This document shows positions 1-8,326 of a stretch of DNA of 64,000 nt, piece by piece. Location: contig NZ_AMPG01000001.1 of NCBI RefSeq assembly GCF_000299415.1, positions 1,240,001-1,304,000 of the forward strand. Direction: 5' to 3'. The DNA comes from Candidatus Microthrix parvicella Bio17-1 (lineage in GTDB: Bacteria; Actinomycetota; Acidimicrobiia; Acidimicrobiales; Microtrichaceae). Below the pieces are notes generated by a model. That model had not been told where the DNA came from, did no database searches, and saw nothing but the letters and a program-made list of their open reading frames with translations. Position 1 is the stretch's first letter. Each line of letters begins with the position of its first letter. Position numbers and translations under genes: made by a program.

Positions 1-1130
1 GGGCGTTCGCCGCCGACCGCAATGGTCGCCCCCTCCGCCCGCCCGGCCTCGATGTAGCCCTCCACCCGCGCTCGATGTGCCGCCGAGATGACCGGGCCGA
101 CCACGGTGCCCCGCTCCAGGGGGTCCCCAACCGGCATGTAGGCGGCGGTCTTGGTGAGACCCGCCACCAGCTGGTCGTAGATGCCCCGCTGGGCGATCAC
201 CCGGGTGGGACTGGTGCAGATCTGCCCGGAGTGGAAGCCCCACACGGAGGAGATGCCACCGATGGCCGCCTTCAGGTCTGCGTCGTCCAACACGATGCAG
301 GCGCCTTTGCCACCCAGCTCCAGCAGGAGGCGTTTCATGCGGGCGCCGGACACCTCACCGATGCGTTGCCCGACGGCTGTCGAGCCGGTGAAGCTCACCA
401 TGTCGACATTTTCGTCGGTGGTCAGCACCTCGGAGGGGGCCACATCCTGGCTGACGACACAGTTGACGACGCCGGGCGGGAACCCGGCCTCCACGAGAAG
501 CTCGGCCATGCGGATGACGCCGAGAGGATCCTGCGGTGCGGGCTTCATGATGACCGTGTTGCCCATCGCCAGGGCCGGGGCCACCTTGCCCGCCATATTG
601 ACCACCGGGAAGTTGTACGACGAGATCGCGGTGACCACGCCGACCGGGGCCCGGTTGGCGATCGCCGAGATCACACCGCCGGGGGCCAACGCGGTTGACG
701 GCACGCTCTGCGGGCGCAGCGGGGTTACCGGCGACTCCTTGGCCCCCTCGGCGTAGCGACGGAACCGGGCCGCCGCCTGAGGCACCTGCATCGACTTGGT
801 GACGCGCATCGTGGCGCCGGTCTCAGCCTGCACCAGCGGCACCAACTCGGCGGCGTGGGAATCGATCAGCTCGGCGGCACGGTTGAGCAGCTCGTAGCGG
901 AGCTCGGGGGTGGTGCGTGACCACGACTCGAACGCCTCGGCGGCAGCCGCCGCGGCGTCGGCGGCCTGGTCGGTGGTCGCCTCGGGGGCGCGACCCACAA
1001 CCGCCTCGGTGGCCGGGTTGATGACGTCGTAGGTGCCTGCGCCGCCGGCTGGGCGGTCGCCGCCGATGATCAACGTCCACGGCTGATCGGGATCGGGTGC
1101 GTTGGTGGCTGCTTCGTCGGTGCTGCTCAT
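1..1130 (-). CDS. Aldehyde dehydrogenase, C-terminus cut by window edge
   Basis: NAD(P)-dependent oxidation of an aldehyde to the acid, ALDH superfamily. Reading leftward from ATG at 1130 gives about 376 residues before the window ends, so roughly the last quarter of a usual 480-residue enzyme is missing. The catalytic glutamate is in LELGGK (Glu271) and the catalytic cysteine in GQICTSPTRV (Cys305), the usual 34-residue separation. The Rossmann-type segment SFTGSTAVGQRIGE lies between the cofactor loop and Glu271. It is followed on the same strand by a luciferase-like oxidoreductase lying upstream, so the two may be co-transcribed. Substrate cannot be told from sequence. Confidence 0.93.
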   Translation of the reverse strand, partial: MSSTDEAATNAPDPDQPWTLIIGGDRPAGGAGTYDVINPATEAVVGRAPEATTDQAADAAAAAAEAFESWSRTTPELRYELLNRAAELIDSHAAELVPLVQAETGATMRVTKSMQVPQAAARFRRYAEGAKESPVTPLRPQSVPSTALAPGGVISAIANRAPVGVVTAISSYNFPVVNMAGKVAPALAMGNTVIMKPAPQDPLGVIRMAELLVEAGFPPGVVNCVVSQDVAPSEVLTTDENVDMVSFTGSTAVGQRIGEVSGARMKRLLLELGGKGACIVLDDADLKAAIGGISSVWGFHSGQICTSPTRVIAQRGIYDQLVAGLTKTAAYMPVGDPLERGTVVGPVISAAHRARVEGYIEAGRAEGATIAVGGER

Positions 1131-1218
1131 GGCGGTGGGGTTCCGTTTCTCGGTCGGTGGGATCGTCGTGATCGGGTCGGGGTGAAGGTTCGGACGGCGG
1201 GTTGGATCGGTCGGCGGG

Positions 1219-2214
1219 TCAGGCAGCCGGGTCGGATGGCAGGGCCGGCGATGGTGGCAGATGTGGTGCCACCTCCTGACCGAAACGCAGCAGTTGGTCG
1301 CAGTAGTCATCGACCGACGTGGCAAGGAAGCTCAGCTGAAGCTGGTTGATACCGCGGGAGGCGTAACGGGCCAGACGGTCGGCGACGTTTTCGGCCGGGC
1401 CGCTCAGGGTGTAATCGGGTTGGCCCTCGATGGGATCGCCCAGGCGGATCGGCTCGCACAGCACGCCCACTGCAAACGGCTCGTCGACTCGTCCGGCCGC
1501 CTCGCGCAACTCGCCGATGCGTTGAATCGCGGCCCGCATACCGCCCTTCGGTGGCCCCTGCGGAAGCCAGCCGTCACCCAACTGGGCGGCGCGCCGCACC
1601 GCCGCCGGCGAGGATCCACCCACCCAGATCGGCGGGCCGCCCGGGCGTGTCGGGGCCGGGCCAACCCGCACCGAGGTGGCCGGATAACGCTTGCCGACAA
1701 GGCTGAACCCGGCGTCGACGTCGCCGGGATTGGCGGCCTCGAACGCCGTGCGCACCGCAACGATCGCCTCCTCCAGCGCCGAGCCACGATCATCGAAGTT
1801 CACGCCAAGCGCCTCGAACTCGCGTTGCACGTGGCCGGCGCCCACGCCGAGGATCACTCGGCCGCCGGTGAGCGCGTCCAGCGTTGCGAAGCTCTTCGCC
1901 ACAGCCAACGGATGCCGGTAGGCGGCAACGTAGACGTGGCTGAGCAGCCAGAGGTTGGGGCAGCGGGCGCCAAGCCACGCCAGCGTGGCCACCGTGTCAT
2001 ACCAGGTGGAGCTGATGTTCAGGTCCGTGGGCACGGCAACGTGATCGCAGACCGCCACGTAACCCAGCCGGGACTCATCGGCGGCCGCTGCGATACGGGC
2101 CAACTCGGCGGGACCGGCATCGGCCTCCCACGGCTGAACAAAGGTGGGGCTCTTCGACTGGATCGGCAGCTGAACGCCCCGAAGCTGCTCACCCTCACCG
2201 ATCATGGCGACCAT
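1219..2214 (-). CDS. Luciferase-like (LLM class) F420/FMN-dependent oxidoreductase
   Basis: 331-residue TIM-barrel flavin oxidoreductase of the bacterial luciferase superfamily. Family marks include LWLLSHVYVAAYRHPLAVAK, then LDALTGGRVILGVGAGH, and the region PPIWVGGSSPAAVRRAAQLGDGWLP, typical of actinobacterial members predicted to use coenzyme F420. The start could also be the second Met, four codons in. The gene reads toward the aldehyde dehydrogenase, 88 bases away, and a perfect 8-bp inverted repeat sits about 60 bases upstream of the start, suggesting control by a TetR-like repressor. Substrate unknown; F420 versus FMN is inferred from family trends only. Confidence 0.85.
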   Translation of the reverse strand: MVAMIGEGEQLRGVQLPIQSKSPTFVQPWEADAGPAELARIAAAADESRLGYVAVCDHVAVPTDLNISSTWYDTVATLAWLGARCPNLWLLSHVYVAAYRHPLAVAKSFATLDALTGGRVILGVGAGHVQREFEALGVNFDDRGSALEEAIVAVRTAFEAANPGDVDAGFSLVGKRYPATSVRVGPAPTRPGGPPIWVGGSSPAAVRRAAQLGDGWLPQGPPKGGMRAAIQRIGELREAAGRVDEPFAVGVLCEPIRLGDPIEGQPDYTLSGPAENVADRLARYASRGINQLQLSFLATSVDDYCDQLLRFGQEVAPHLPPSPALPSDPAA

Positions 2215-2273
2215 CGCCCCTCCCTGCTGGCTGTGTCCCGGTAGCCGCGCGCCCAGTTGCTGATGCCCACGAA

Positions 2274-2292
2274 ATCTGACGGTACGTCAGAT
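2274..2292. promoter_or_regulatory. Perfect inverted repeat, repressor operator-like
   Basis: ATCTGACG-GTA-CGTCAGAT: two perfect 8-bp arms around a 3-bp centre, in the gap between the divergent oxidoreductase (start 2214) and metG (start 2360). Size and symmetry fit a dimeric TetR-type repressor. No regulator gene is adjacent, so the binding protein is not known. Confidence 0.6.
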
Positions 2293-2359
2293 ACTACCGG
2301 TCGGGGCGAGAGGCCGAACTGATTCGGGACGCCGCGGCGTCGTCGATAACCTCGACCGG

Positions 2360-3904
2360 GTGAGCCGCTACTACGTGACAACCCCGATCTACTACGTCAA
2401 CGATGCGCCCCACATCGGACACGCCTACACCACCGTGACCGCGGATGCCCTCGCCCGATGGCACCGCCTCATCGGCGACGATGTGTTCTTTCTCACCGGC
2501 ACCGACGAACACGGTCAGAAGGTGGCCCGCGCCGCCGAGGCCGCCGGCCGAGCCCCGGCCAAGCACGCCGAGTTGAACGCTCAGCGATATCGCGACGCCT
2601 GGGACCAACTTGGCATTGGCTTCGACGACTTCATCCGCACCACCGAGCCCCGCCAGATCGAGGCCGTGCAGAAGTTCATGGGCCGAATCTACGACAACGG
2701 CCACATCTATTCGGGCACCTACGAGGGCTGGTACTGCGTCCCGTGTGAGGCGTACTACACCGACGACGAACTCGACCCGGCGCTCGACGGTGGCGATACG
2801 CCGCTGTGCACCATCCATCGCAAGCCGGTGGAGTGGCTGGCCGAGGAGAACTGGTTCTTCCGCCTTTCAGCGTTTACACAACCGCTGCTCGACTGGTACG
2901 AGGCCAACCCCAACGCCGTTCAGCCCGACGGCAAGCGCAACGAGGCACTCGGCCTGATCCGGGGCGGCCTGCGCGACATCTCGGTCAGCCGGTCGGCCGT
3001 GGAATGGGGCATCCCGGTGCCCTGGGCCGAGGGCCACGTGTTCTACGTCTGGTACGACGCGCTGATCAACTACGTCACCGCCATCGGCTACCACGACGAC
3101 CGCGAACGCTTCGACACCTGGTGGCCGGCGGTCCATCACCTGCTGGCCAAGGACATTCTGCGGTTCCACTGTGTGTACTGGCCCGCCATGCTGCTGGCCG
3201 CCGGCGAGGCTCCGCCCCGCCAGTTCAACGTGCACGGCTACCTGCTGGTGGGCGGGGAGAAGATGTCCAAGACATCACTCAACCAGATCACCCCCGCCGA
3301 ACTGGTGGAGGACTTCGGCGTGGACGGGTTCCGCTACCAGTTTCTGCGCGACCAACCCTTCGGTCCGGACGGTGACTTCAGCTACGAGGGCATGGTCACC
3401 CGCTACAACACCGACCTGGCCAACAACCTGGGCAACCTGGCCGCCCGCGTGGCCACGGTGGTGGCCAAGAAGTGCGACGGCGTGGGGCCCGCCCCCGACC
3501 CGGACAGCGTGCTGGCCCCGCTCGCCGCCGACGTGGTGGCCGAGGCGTCCGCCGCCTGGGCCGACACGTCCCCGCCCAGGGCACTCGAGGCCACCTGGCG
3601 CCTGATTCGGGAGACCAACGCACACCTGGAGAACCACGAGCCCTGGAAGGCCGAACCCGGGCCCGAGGTCGATCGGGTGCTCGGCGACGCACTGGAGGTT
3701 CTGCGGATCGTGACCGTGCTGGCCTCGCCCGCCCTGTTGGAGTCCACCACCGAGCTCTGGCGCCGCATCGGGCTGGCCGATGCCGACGGGCAACCCGACC
3801 TACCGACCGATGTTGCGGTGCCCGGCGCACTGGCATGGGGCGGCTACCCCGGCGGCCTGCCGGTGGAAAAGGGAAGCCCGCTCTTCCCTCGCATCAAGGC
3901 CTGA
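2360..3904 (+). CDS. metG: Methionyl-tRNA synthetase
   Basis: Charges tRNA-Met with methionine in the cytosol. 514 residues, class I synthetase. The HIGH signature is HIGH at residues 18-21 and the KMSKS loop is KMSKT at 301-305. The connective-peptide zinc site keeps Cys126-x2-Cys129 and Cys150, with His153 in the place of a fourth ligand, so the knuckle is of the reduced type. The C-terminal tRNA-binding (EMAP) extension is absent, as in many short bacterial forms. The start is GTG; no convincing Shine-Dalgarno sequence precedes it, so a leaderless or weakly led message is possible. Confidence 0.97.
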   Translation: MSRYYVTTPIYYVNDAPHIGHAYTTVTADALARWHRLIGDDVFFLTGTDEHGQKVARAAEAAGRAPAKHAELNAQRYRDAWDQLGIGFDDFIRTTEPRQIEAVQKFMGRIYDNGHIYSGTYEGWYCVPCEAYYTDDELDPALDGGDTPLCTIHRKPVEWLAEENWFFRLSAFTQPLLDWYEANPNAVQPDGKRNEALGLIRGGLRDISVSRSAVEWGIPVPWAEGHVFYVWYDALINYVTAIGYHDDRERFDTWWPAVHHLLAKDILRFHCVYWPAMLLAAGEAPPRQFNVHGYLLVGGEKMSKTSLNQITPAELVEDFGVDGFRYQFLRDQPFGPDGDFSYEGMVTRYNTDLANNLGNLAARVATVVAKKCDGVGPAPDPDSVLAPLAADVVAEASAAWADTSPPRALEATWRLIRETNAHLENHEPWKAEPGPEVDRVLGDALEVLRIVTVLASPALLESTTELWRRIGLADADGQPDLPTDVAVPGALAWGGYPGGLPVEKGSPLFPRIKA

Positions 3905-3975
3905 CCCGCACCCGTCCTCGGATAGGTTCGGTGGCTCGGCAGTGCCACCATGGCGCTCCGCCCATGGGAGGGCTC

Positions 3976-4278
3976 ATGATCATCATCTCCGGCACCGTCA
4001 GCCTCGATGCGTCCAAGGCCGACGCTTTTCACGTGGCGTTGGAGGCGCTGGTGACCGCCACCAGGGCCGAGGAAGGCAACGTCAGCTACGGCTTTTATGT
4101 CGACCCGCTTGAAGCGGGCACCTACCGAATCTTTGAGGAGTGGGCCGACCAGGCTGCGCTCGATGCGCACATGGGCGCCGACCACATGGCGGCGTTCATG
4201 GGCCAGATGGGCGATTTCGGCGTCACCGGCATCGAGTTGCACAGCTACCAGGCATCGAACAAGACCAAGTTCATGTAG
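3976..4278 (+). CDS. ABM-family (quinol-type) monooxygenase-like protein
   Basis: About 100 residues, a small dimeric ferredoxin-like fold of the antibiotic biosynthesis monooxygenase (YgiN-like) family. The conserved core reads EEGNVSYGFYVDP then YRIFEEWADQAALDAHM. Start chosen at 3976 because GGGAGG lies a few bases upstream; an in-frame ATG at 3964 is possible but has no ribosome site. The gene follows metG by 71 bases and faces the glucosaminidase gene. Members act on quinols or polyketides without cofactor, or have no known reaction; no substrate can be assigned here. Confidence 0.8.
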   Translation: MIIISGTVSLDASKADAFHVALEALVTATRAEEGNVSYGFYVDPLEAGTYRIFEEWADQAALDAHMGADHMAAFMGQMGDFGVTGIELHSYQASNKTKFM

Positions 4279-4293
4279 CGACCGGCGGCTCGC

Positions 4294-5841
4294 TCAGGAC
4301 AGGACGTAGTCCTTGACCACCCAGGTGACGATCTCGTTCCACACCGTTTGGATCTGTGAGAAGTAGTCGGTGTTGGAGGCCCACACCCCGGCCAGGTCCT
4401 TCCAGGTGGGACAACACCCGCGGACGCCCAACTTCTCCGGATCCCACCGCACCTTCGGGTTGGCGAACTGCGCTGCGGTAAGGCCCGGATTGGCGTAGAT
4501 CTTCAGCAGCTGCATCTGCGCACGCACGCCGGTGCGGGCATCCGGGAAACCAAACCCGTTGGTACACGAGTCGCAGGCGCCGATCCCAGCGAAGTTGTTG
4601 TCGGTGCCCTTGACCTGGCCGTAGCTGGGATAGCCGAACGAACCGGTCTCCAGGATGGACTGGGCAAAGGCGATATCGGCCCGAATGCCTTCGCTACGGC
4701 CCTCCTCCACGTACAGGTTGGTCAGCTCCTGGATCGACACGGTGGTGTTCGCCTTGCGTCCGTCGGCGGTGAACCAACGGGACAGGTCCTCGCCGGTCAG
4801 CAGCGGCTCGCCGTTGATGGCCGTGGTCTGGTCCAGCGACAACCCGGTGAACTGCTTGGCAATGGTATTGGCCCGCTCCAGATCCTTACGCACCTGCAGC
4901 CGCTGCTCGGCAGCGCTCTGGCGCCGGGTCAGCTCGGCCTGCTCGGCCGAAGAACGCTCGTCGGTCACCGCCTCGGCCTTACCCAGATGGCCCGATTCGA
5001 TCTCCAACTGCCGCTGTTCCTCATCCACCTTGGCCGAGCGGGCTTTGGCCAGGTCCGCCACCGTGGTCTCGGCCTCGGCAACTTCGGCCTCGGCCTCCCT
5101 GGTTCGCGTCACGTGTGCCCTGCCTGAGCTGCGCAGGAACTCGCGCCGACGGGATGCTGCGAGGGAGTCGGCCTCTTCGAGCGTCGGCAGGCCGGGCGGC
5201 GCACTGTTGGCCACGTAGGCGGCAACGGAGAAGGTGCGGAGCTTGCCGACCGTCGTCATCCAACCCTCGCTGGCTCCCACCCGCACCTCATCGGCGTTCT
5301 TCAACGACTTGGCCAGCTTGTCGCCCTCGACGCGGGCTTCGTCCGCCTGGGAGCGGGCCTTCTTGGCCAGGCCCTCCTCTTGGACCCGCTCGGCCTCCAA
5401 GTCCTGATCACGTTTGGCGGCGGCCTCCCGGGCCTGCACGTCGGCCTCCTCGGCAGCGGTGAGCTGGTCCGCCAGGCCGGCAACCTCACGGTTGGCTTTG
5501 TCGACCGCCTGTTGCAGCAGCGCCGGCTGGTCAGAGGACGACGCCACCGTGACCGCTGCGGCCCCATCGCCGGTGGCCGTGGCCGCAGCGGTGGTGGGCG
5601 TCGTCGCAGCGGCGCCGATGTCGGTCGGTTGGGGGGCGGTCGCCGCGGGGTCGGTTGCGGTGGCCACGGTGGTTGTGGCGGCCGGTGGTTCGGTCACCGC
5701 AGGCGTGATGGTGGTGTCCGTGGCCCCGGGGTCCTGACGCGGCGAAGCACCCGCAGGCTGGACGGCCGCACCCACCGACAACAACACCACGACGGTGACG
5801 GCCAAGCGCGTTCGACGGCGACGTGAACGAGCGCGCATCAT
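4294..5841 (-). CDS. Secreted GH73-type glucosaminidase with coiled coil
   Basis: About 515 residues. The N-terminus has an Arg-rich stretch and a hydrophobic signal sequence ending near AGA. A Thr/Ala/Pro-rich linker follows, then a long Glu/Ala/Lys-rich coiled coil (about residues 110-320). The C-terminal domain contains IAFAQSILETGSFGYPSYG and NNFAGIGACD, the mannosyl-glycoprotein endo-beta-N-acetylglucosaminidase fold, with Glu in ILETGSF as likely catalyst. Four cysteines (CDSC and GCC) suggest disulfides outside the cell. It probably cuts glycan strands during wall growth or division. The open frame runs further upstream; the start at tandem ATGs near 5841 is chosen because the signal peptide begins there. 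Confidence 0.8.
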   Translation of the reverse strand: MMRARSRRRRTRLAVTVVVLLSVGAAVQPAGASPRQDPGATDTTITPAVTEPPAATTTVATATDPAATAPQPTDIGAAATTPTTAAATATGDGAAAVTVASSSDQPALLQQAVDKANREVAGLADQLTAAEEADVQAREAAAKRDQDLEAERVQEEGLAKKARSQADEARVEGDKLAKSLKNADEVRVGASEGWMTTVGKLRTFSVAAYVANSAPPGLPTLEEADSLAASRRREFLRSSGRAHVTRTREAEAEVAEAETTVADLAKARSAKVDEEQRQLEIESGHLGKAEAVTDERSSAEQAELTRRQSAAEQRLQVRKDLERANTIAKQFTGLSLDQTTAINGEPLLTGEDLSRWFTADGRKANTTVSIQELTNLYVEEGRSEGIRADIAFAQSILETGSFGYPSYGQVKGTDNNFAGIGACDSCTNGFGFPDARTGVRAQMQLLKIYANPGLTAAQFANPKVRWDPEKLGVRGCCPTWKDLAGVWASNTDYFSQIQTVWNEIVTWVVKDYVLS

Positions 5842-6093
5842 CGAACGTCGGTGGCCCGGCGGGAACGCGGCACCGGGCGGGCGGATGGAGCGAAGGATGC
5901 GGTATCGAGGTTGGCAGATTGGGCCAGGCACGATCCGGTCCCACGCGGGGGTTGACTGGCGATCAACCCATGATAGAGGCACAACCGGCAGAGCGGTCGT
6001 CGGATCATCGTGACCTAGCATGCCTACTCCGGGTGGGCGCGCCAGTTGCGGCGCTTCGCCACCCAGGGCGAGCATCCGCAGCGGGGAGGTGTC

Positions 6094-7731
6094 GTGACAG
6101 CCACCGCAGCATCCGACGCGACACCACCCGACATGGACGCGGGCGATGACGGCCCCACACGGCGCCACCGTCGGGAAAACGAGGAGCCAATCCCCCACGA
6201 TGGCGCCACGCTCACGGACGCCGACATATCCGATTCGGAGCAGTCGGAGGCAGCCCAAAAGGCGGACGGACTGCGTTGGGCGATACGGATCCGGTTGGCA
6301 ACGGCCAACGGCATCGGCGGCTTCGTGGTGTGGGCCTACCTGCGGTGGCTCTTCCCCTGGAACGACGCCGGGGCCCCAATCAACGAAACCCTGAACGAGC
6401 GGATCTTTCTGGTCTACCTGGTCGGAGTGACCCTGGTAACCATCCCCATCCAGAACGTGCTGATGCACATCTCGGTTCGTTGGGCCGAGGACAATCGGGC
6501 ACCCGGCAGGTTCCGCCGAGGGCTGGTGCTGCGTCTGGCCATCACGCTGGCGGTGCAGAACTTTCTCTGGTGGACGCTGGCCGGTGCGATCTTCGCCATG
6601 GTCAATCGATCACCCAGAATCGGATTTGGAATCGCCCTGGCCGGGCTGATCACCAGCACCCTCATCTATCTGCTCTTGGACCGTCCGATCCGGCCATTGA
6701 TCGACCTGGCCCAAGGCGGCGAGGTCACGACCCGCCGAAAACGCGACGTGGAACGGCGGCTCTGGGTGCTCTGGCTGCTCGGGAGCGGGATTCCCCTCCT
6801 GGGTGTCGGACTGGTCGTGCTGACCGCACCGGAGGGCACCCCGGTGTCGCCCTGGCGCCTGGGGGTGCTCCTGAGCGTCGGGCTGGTGGCGGGAGGCGTG
6901 GTCATGTGGGGTGCGGCATCGGCGGTGGGACGCCGCATCGACCGGGTTCGACGAGCCATGAGCGAGGTGAGCCAAGGCAACCTCAACATTCGACTCCCGG
7001 TGGACGACGGTGGCGACCTGGGTCGCCTGGCCGAGGGATTCAATGCGATGACCACCGGCTTGGAGGAGCGGGCGGTGCTGCAGGACCTGTTCGGCCGCCA
7101 GGTAGGCCAGGACGTGGCCCAGTGGGCCCTTCACCACGGGCGCGACCTGGGTGGGGAGGAGCGTCCGCTGAGCGTGCTGTTCGTCGATCTCGACGGGTAC
7201 ACCGCCTACAGCGAGAGCCACACCCCCCACGAGGTGGTGGAGATGCTCAACGGGTTCTTCGCCGTCGTCGCCGAGATGGTGACCGCCCACGGAGGTTGGA
7301 TCAACAAGTTTGAGGGCGATGCGGCACTCTGCATCTTCGGGGCCCCGGTCACCCAGGAGGATCACGCCGCCCGGGCATTGGCCGTGGCCGCCGAACTGCC
7401 CGCCGCCCTCGCCCGGGTGGGTGCCCGAGCCGGGGTGGGTGTGGCCACCGGCACGGCGCTGGCCGGATACGTGGGCACCCAGGACCGCTACGAGTACACG
7501 GTGATCGGGGACATCGTCAACGTTGCCGCCCGGCTCTGCGACCAGGCCAAGCACACCGACGCCGGGGTGTTGGTGGCCGAGGAAGCCGTCCAGGCATCCC
7601 GCGAGGGCGTGGTCAACGACGCCACCCAAGCCGTCTTGCGGCGCAGCACCTTCGAGCGACGAGGCCGGGCCCTGCTCCGCGGCCGAACCCAGCACACCGA
7701 AATGTACGAGCTCCTACCCTTCGGTTTTTGA
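6094..7731 (+). CDS. Membrane class III adenylate/guanylate cyclase with HAMP
   Basis: Makes cyclic nucleotide from ATP or GTP. GTG start at 6094 chosen for GGGGAGG just upstream, giving 545 residues. The N-terminal 60 residues are hydrophilic, followed by about six membrane spans, a HAMP linker (about 270-328: GRRIDRVRRAMSEVSQGN) and a cyclase domain. Metal-binding aspartates are Asp365 in FVDLDGYT and Asp409 in KFEGDAALCIFG; Lys405 marks the base-recognition position. YTVIGDIVNVAARL completes the signature. This layout matches mycobacterial six-helix membrane cyclases. Its last 18 bases overlap the convergent lipoprotein gene. Confidence 0.93.
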   Translation: MTATAASDATPPDMDAGDDGPTRRHRRENEEPIPHDGATLTDADISDSEQSEAAQKADGLRWAIRIRLATANGIGGFVVWAYLRWLFPWNDAGAPINETLNERIFLVYLVGVTLVTIPIQNVLMHISVRWAEDNRAPGRFRRGLVLRLAITLAVQNFLWWTLAGAIFAMVNRSPRIGFGIALAGLITSTLIYLLLDRPIRPLIDLAQGGEVTTRRKRDVERRLWVLWLLGSGIPLLGVGLVVLTAPEGTPVSPWRLGVLLSVGLVAGGVVMWGAASAVGRRIDRVRRAMSEVSQGNLNIRLPVDDGGDLGRLAEGFNAMTTGLEERAVLQDLFGRQVGQDVAQWALHHGRDLGGEERPLSVLFVDLDGYTAYSESHTPHEVVEMLNGFFAVVAEMVTAHGGWINKFEGDAALCIFGAPVTQEDHAARALAVAAELPAALARVGARAGVGVATGTALAGYVGTQDRYEYTVIGDIVNVAARLCDQAKHTDAGVLVAEEAVQASREGVVNDATQAVLRRSTFERRGRALLRGRTQHTEMYELLPFGF

Positions 7732-8304
7732 CGTTGACGTTGACGTTGACGTTGACGTTGACGCTGCCGGCACTGAAGCTGTCGTGGTTGACGTTGCCGG
7801 AGCCTCGCCGCCCACCGGACCCGTCGTGGCGCACTTCTTGACTCCGGTGGCCTTGGCCACATCCCGCCCCAGGGGCCCCAGCTCTCGGGCCGACTGGTCC
7901 AGCACCGAGCGCAACCTCGCCGAATCGCCCGCCGTGGCCGCTTCGTCGAGTTGGTCGATCAGGTACAACTGACGCTTCAAGTAGTCGGCCATGGCAGCGG
8001 GCGGCTCACCACCGTCCGGCCCTTCAAGTGCCGCCAGCTTCGTCTGCTCGGACGTGAGCAGTTCCCGCACCCGGGTGATGTAGGCGCCAAAGGTGACCGG
8101 ATCATTGCCCGGGTCTGGCAGTGACTCCACCTTGGCGTTGATTTCGGCGCACACACCGTCGGCTTGATCCGCCCACTCGGCCATCGTCGGCCCGGAGGAG
8201 CAACCGCTCGGCACCGCTCCCAACAACCCGACAGCGACAAGTGCGGCCGCCCCGCGTAGACAGCGAACGGTGGCAAGCGGACGGGCGCGCTGGATCTGAA
8301 TCAT
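7714..8304 (-). CDS. Hypothetical lipoprotein with Ser-Thr repeat tail
   Basis: 196 residues. A Leu/Ala-rich signal is followed by a lipobox-like VPSGC, so export and lipid anchoring are likely. The body (GPTMAEWADQADGVCAEINAKV to VKKC) is a helical domain with two cysteines that may pair; this pattern recurs in uncharacterised actinobacterial lipoproteins. The end is low-complexity (Ser-Thr)n encoded by the hexamer repeat. Divergent from the molybdopterin oxidoreductase and convergent with the cyclase. No function can be assigned. Confidence 0.75.
   Translation of the reverse strand: MIQIQRARPLATVRCLRGAAALVAVGLLGAVPSGCSSGPTMAEWADQADGVCAEINAKVESLPDPGNDPVTFGAYITRVRELLTSEQTKLAALEGPDGGEPPAAMADYLKRQLYLIDQLDEAATAGDSARLRSVLDQSARELGPLGRDVAKATGVKKCATTGPVGGEAPATSTTTASVPAASTSTSTSTSTSKTEG
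7730..7765. repeat. Hexamer tandem repeat at the 3' junction of two genes
   Basis: Five perfect copies of GACGTT and one variant (GACGCT). The TGA stop of the cyclase overlaps the first copy, and on the other strand the repeat encodes the alternating Ser-Thr tail of the lipoprotein. Copy number may vary by slippage and would alter only the lipoprotein tail. Confidence 0.9.
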
Positions 8305-8326
8305 CCGGGTGGCAGGGTGTGGGGCG

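Noticed and set aside
1261-2244. Plus-strand ORF opposite the luciferase-like gene
   Set aside because: Low-complexity Arg/Gly/Ala content typical of a high-G+C shadow frame.
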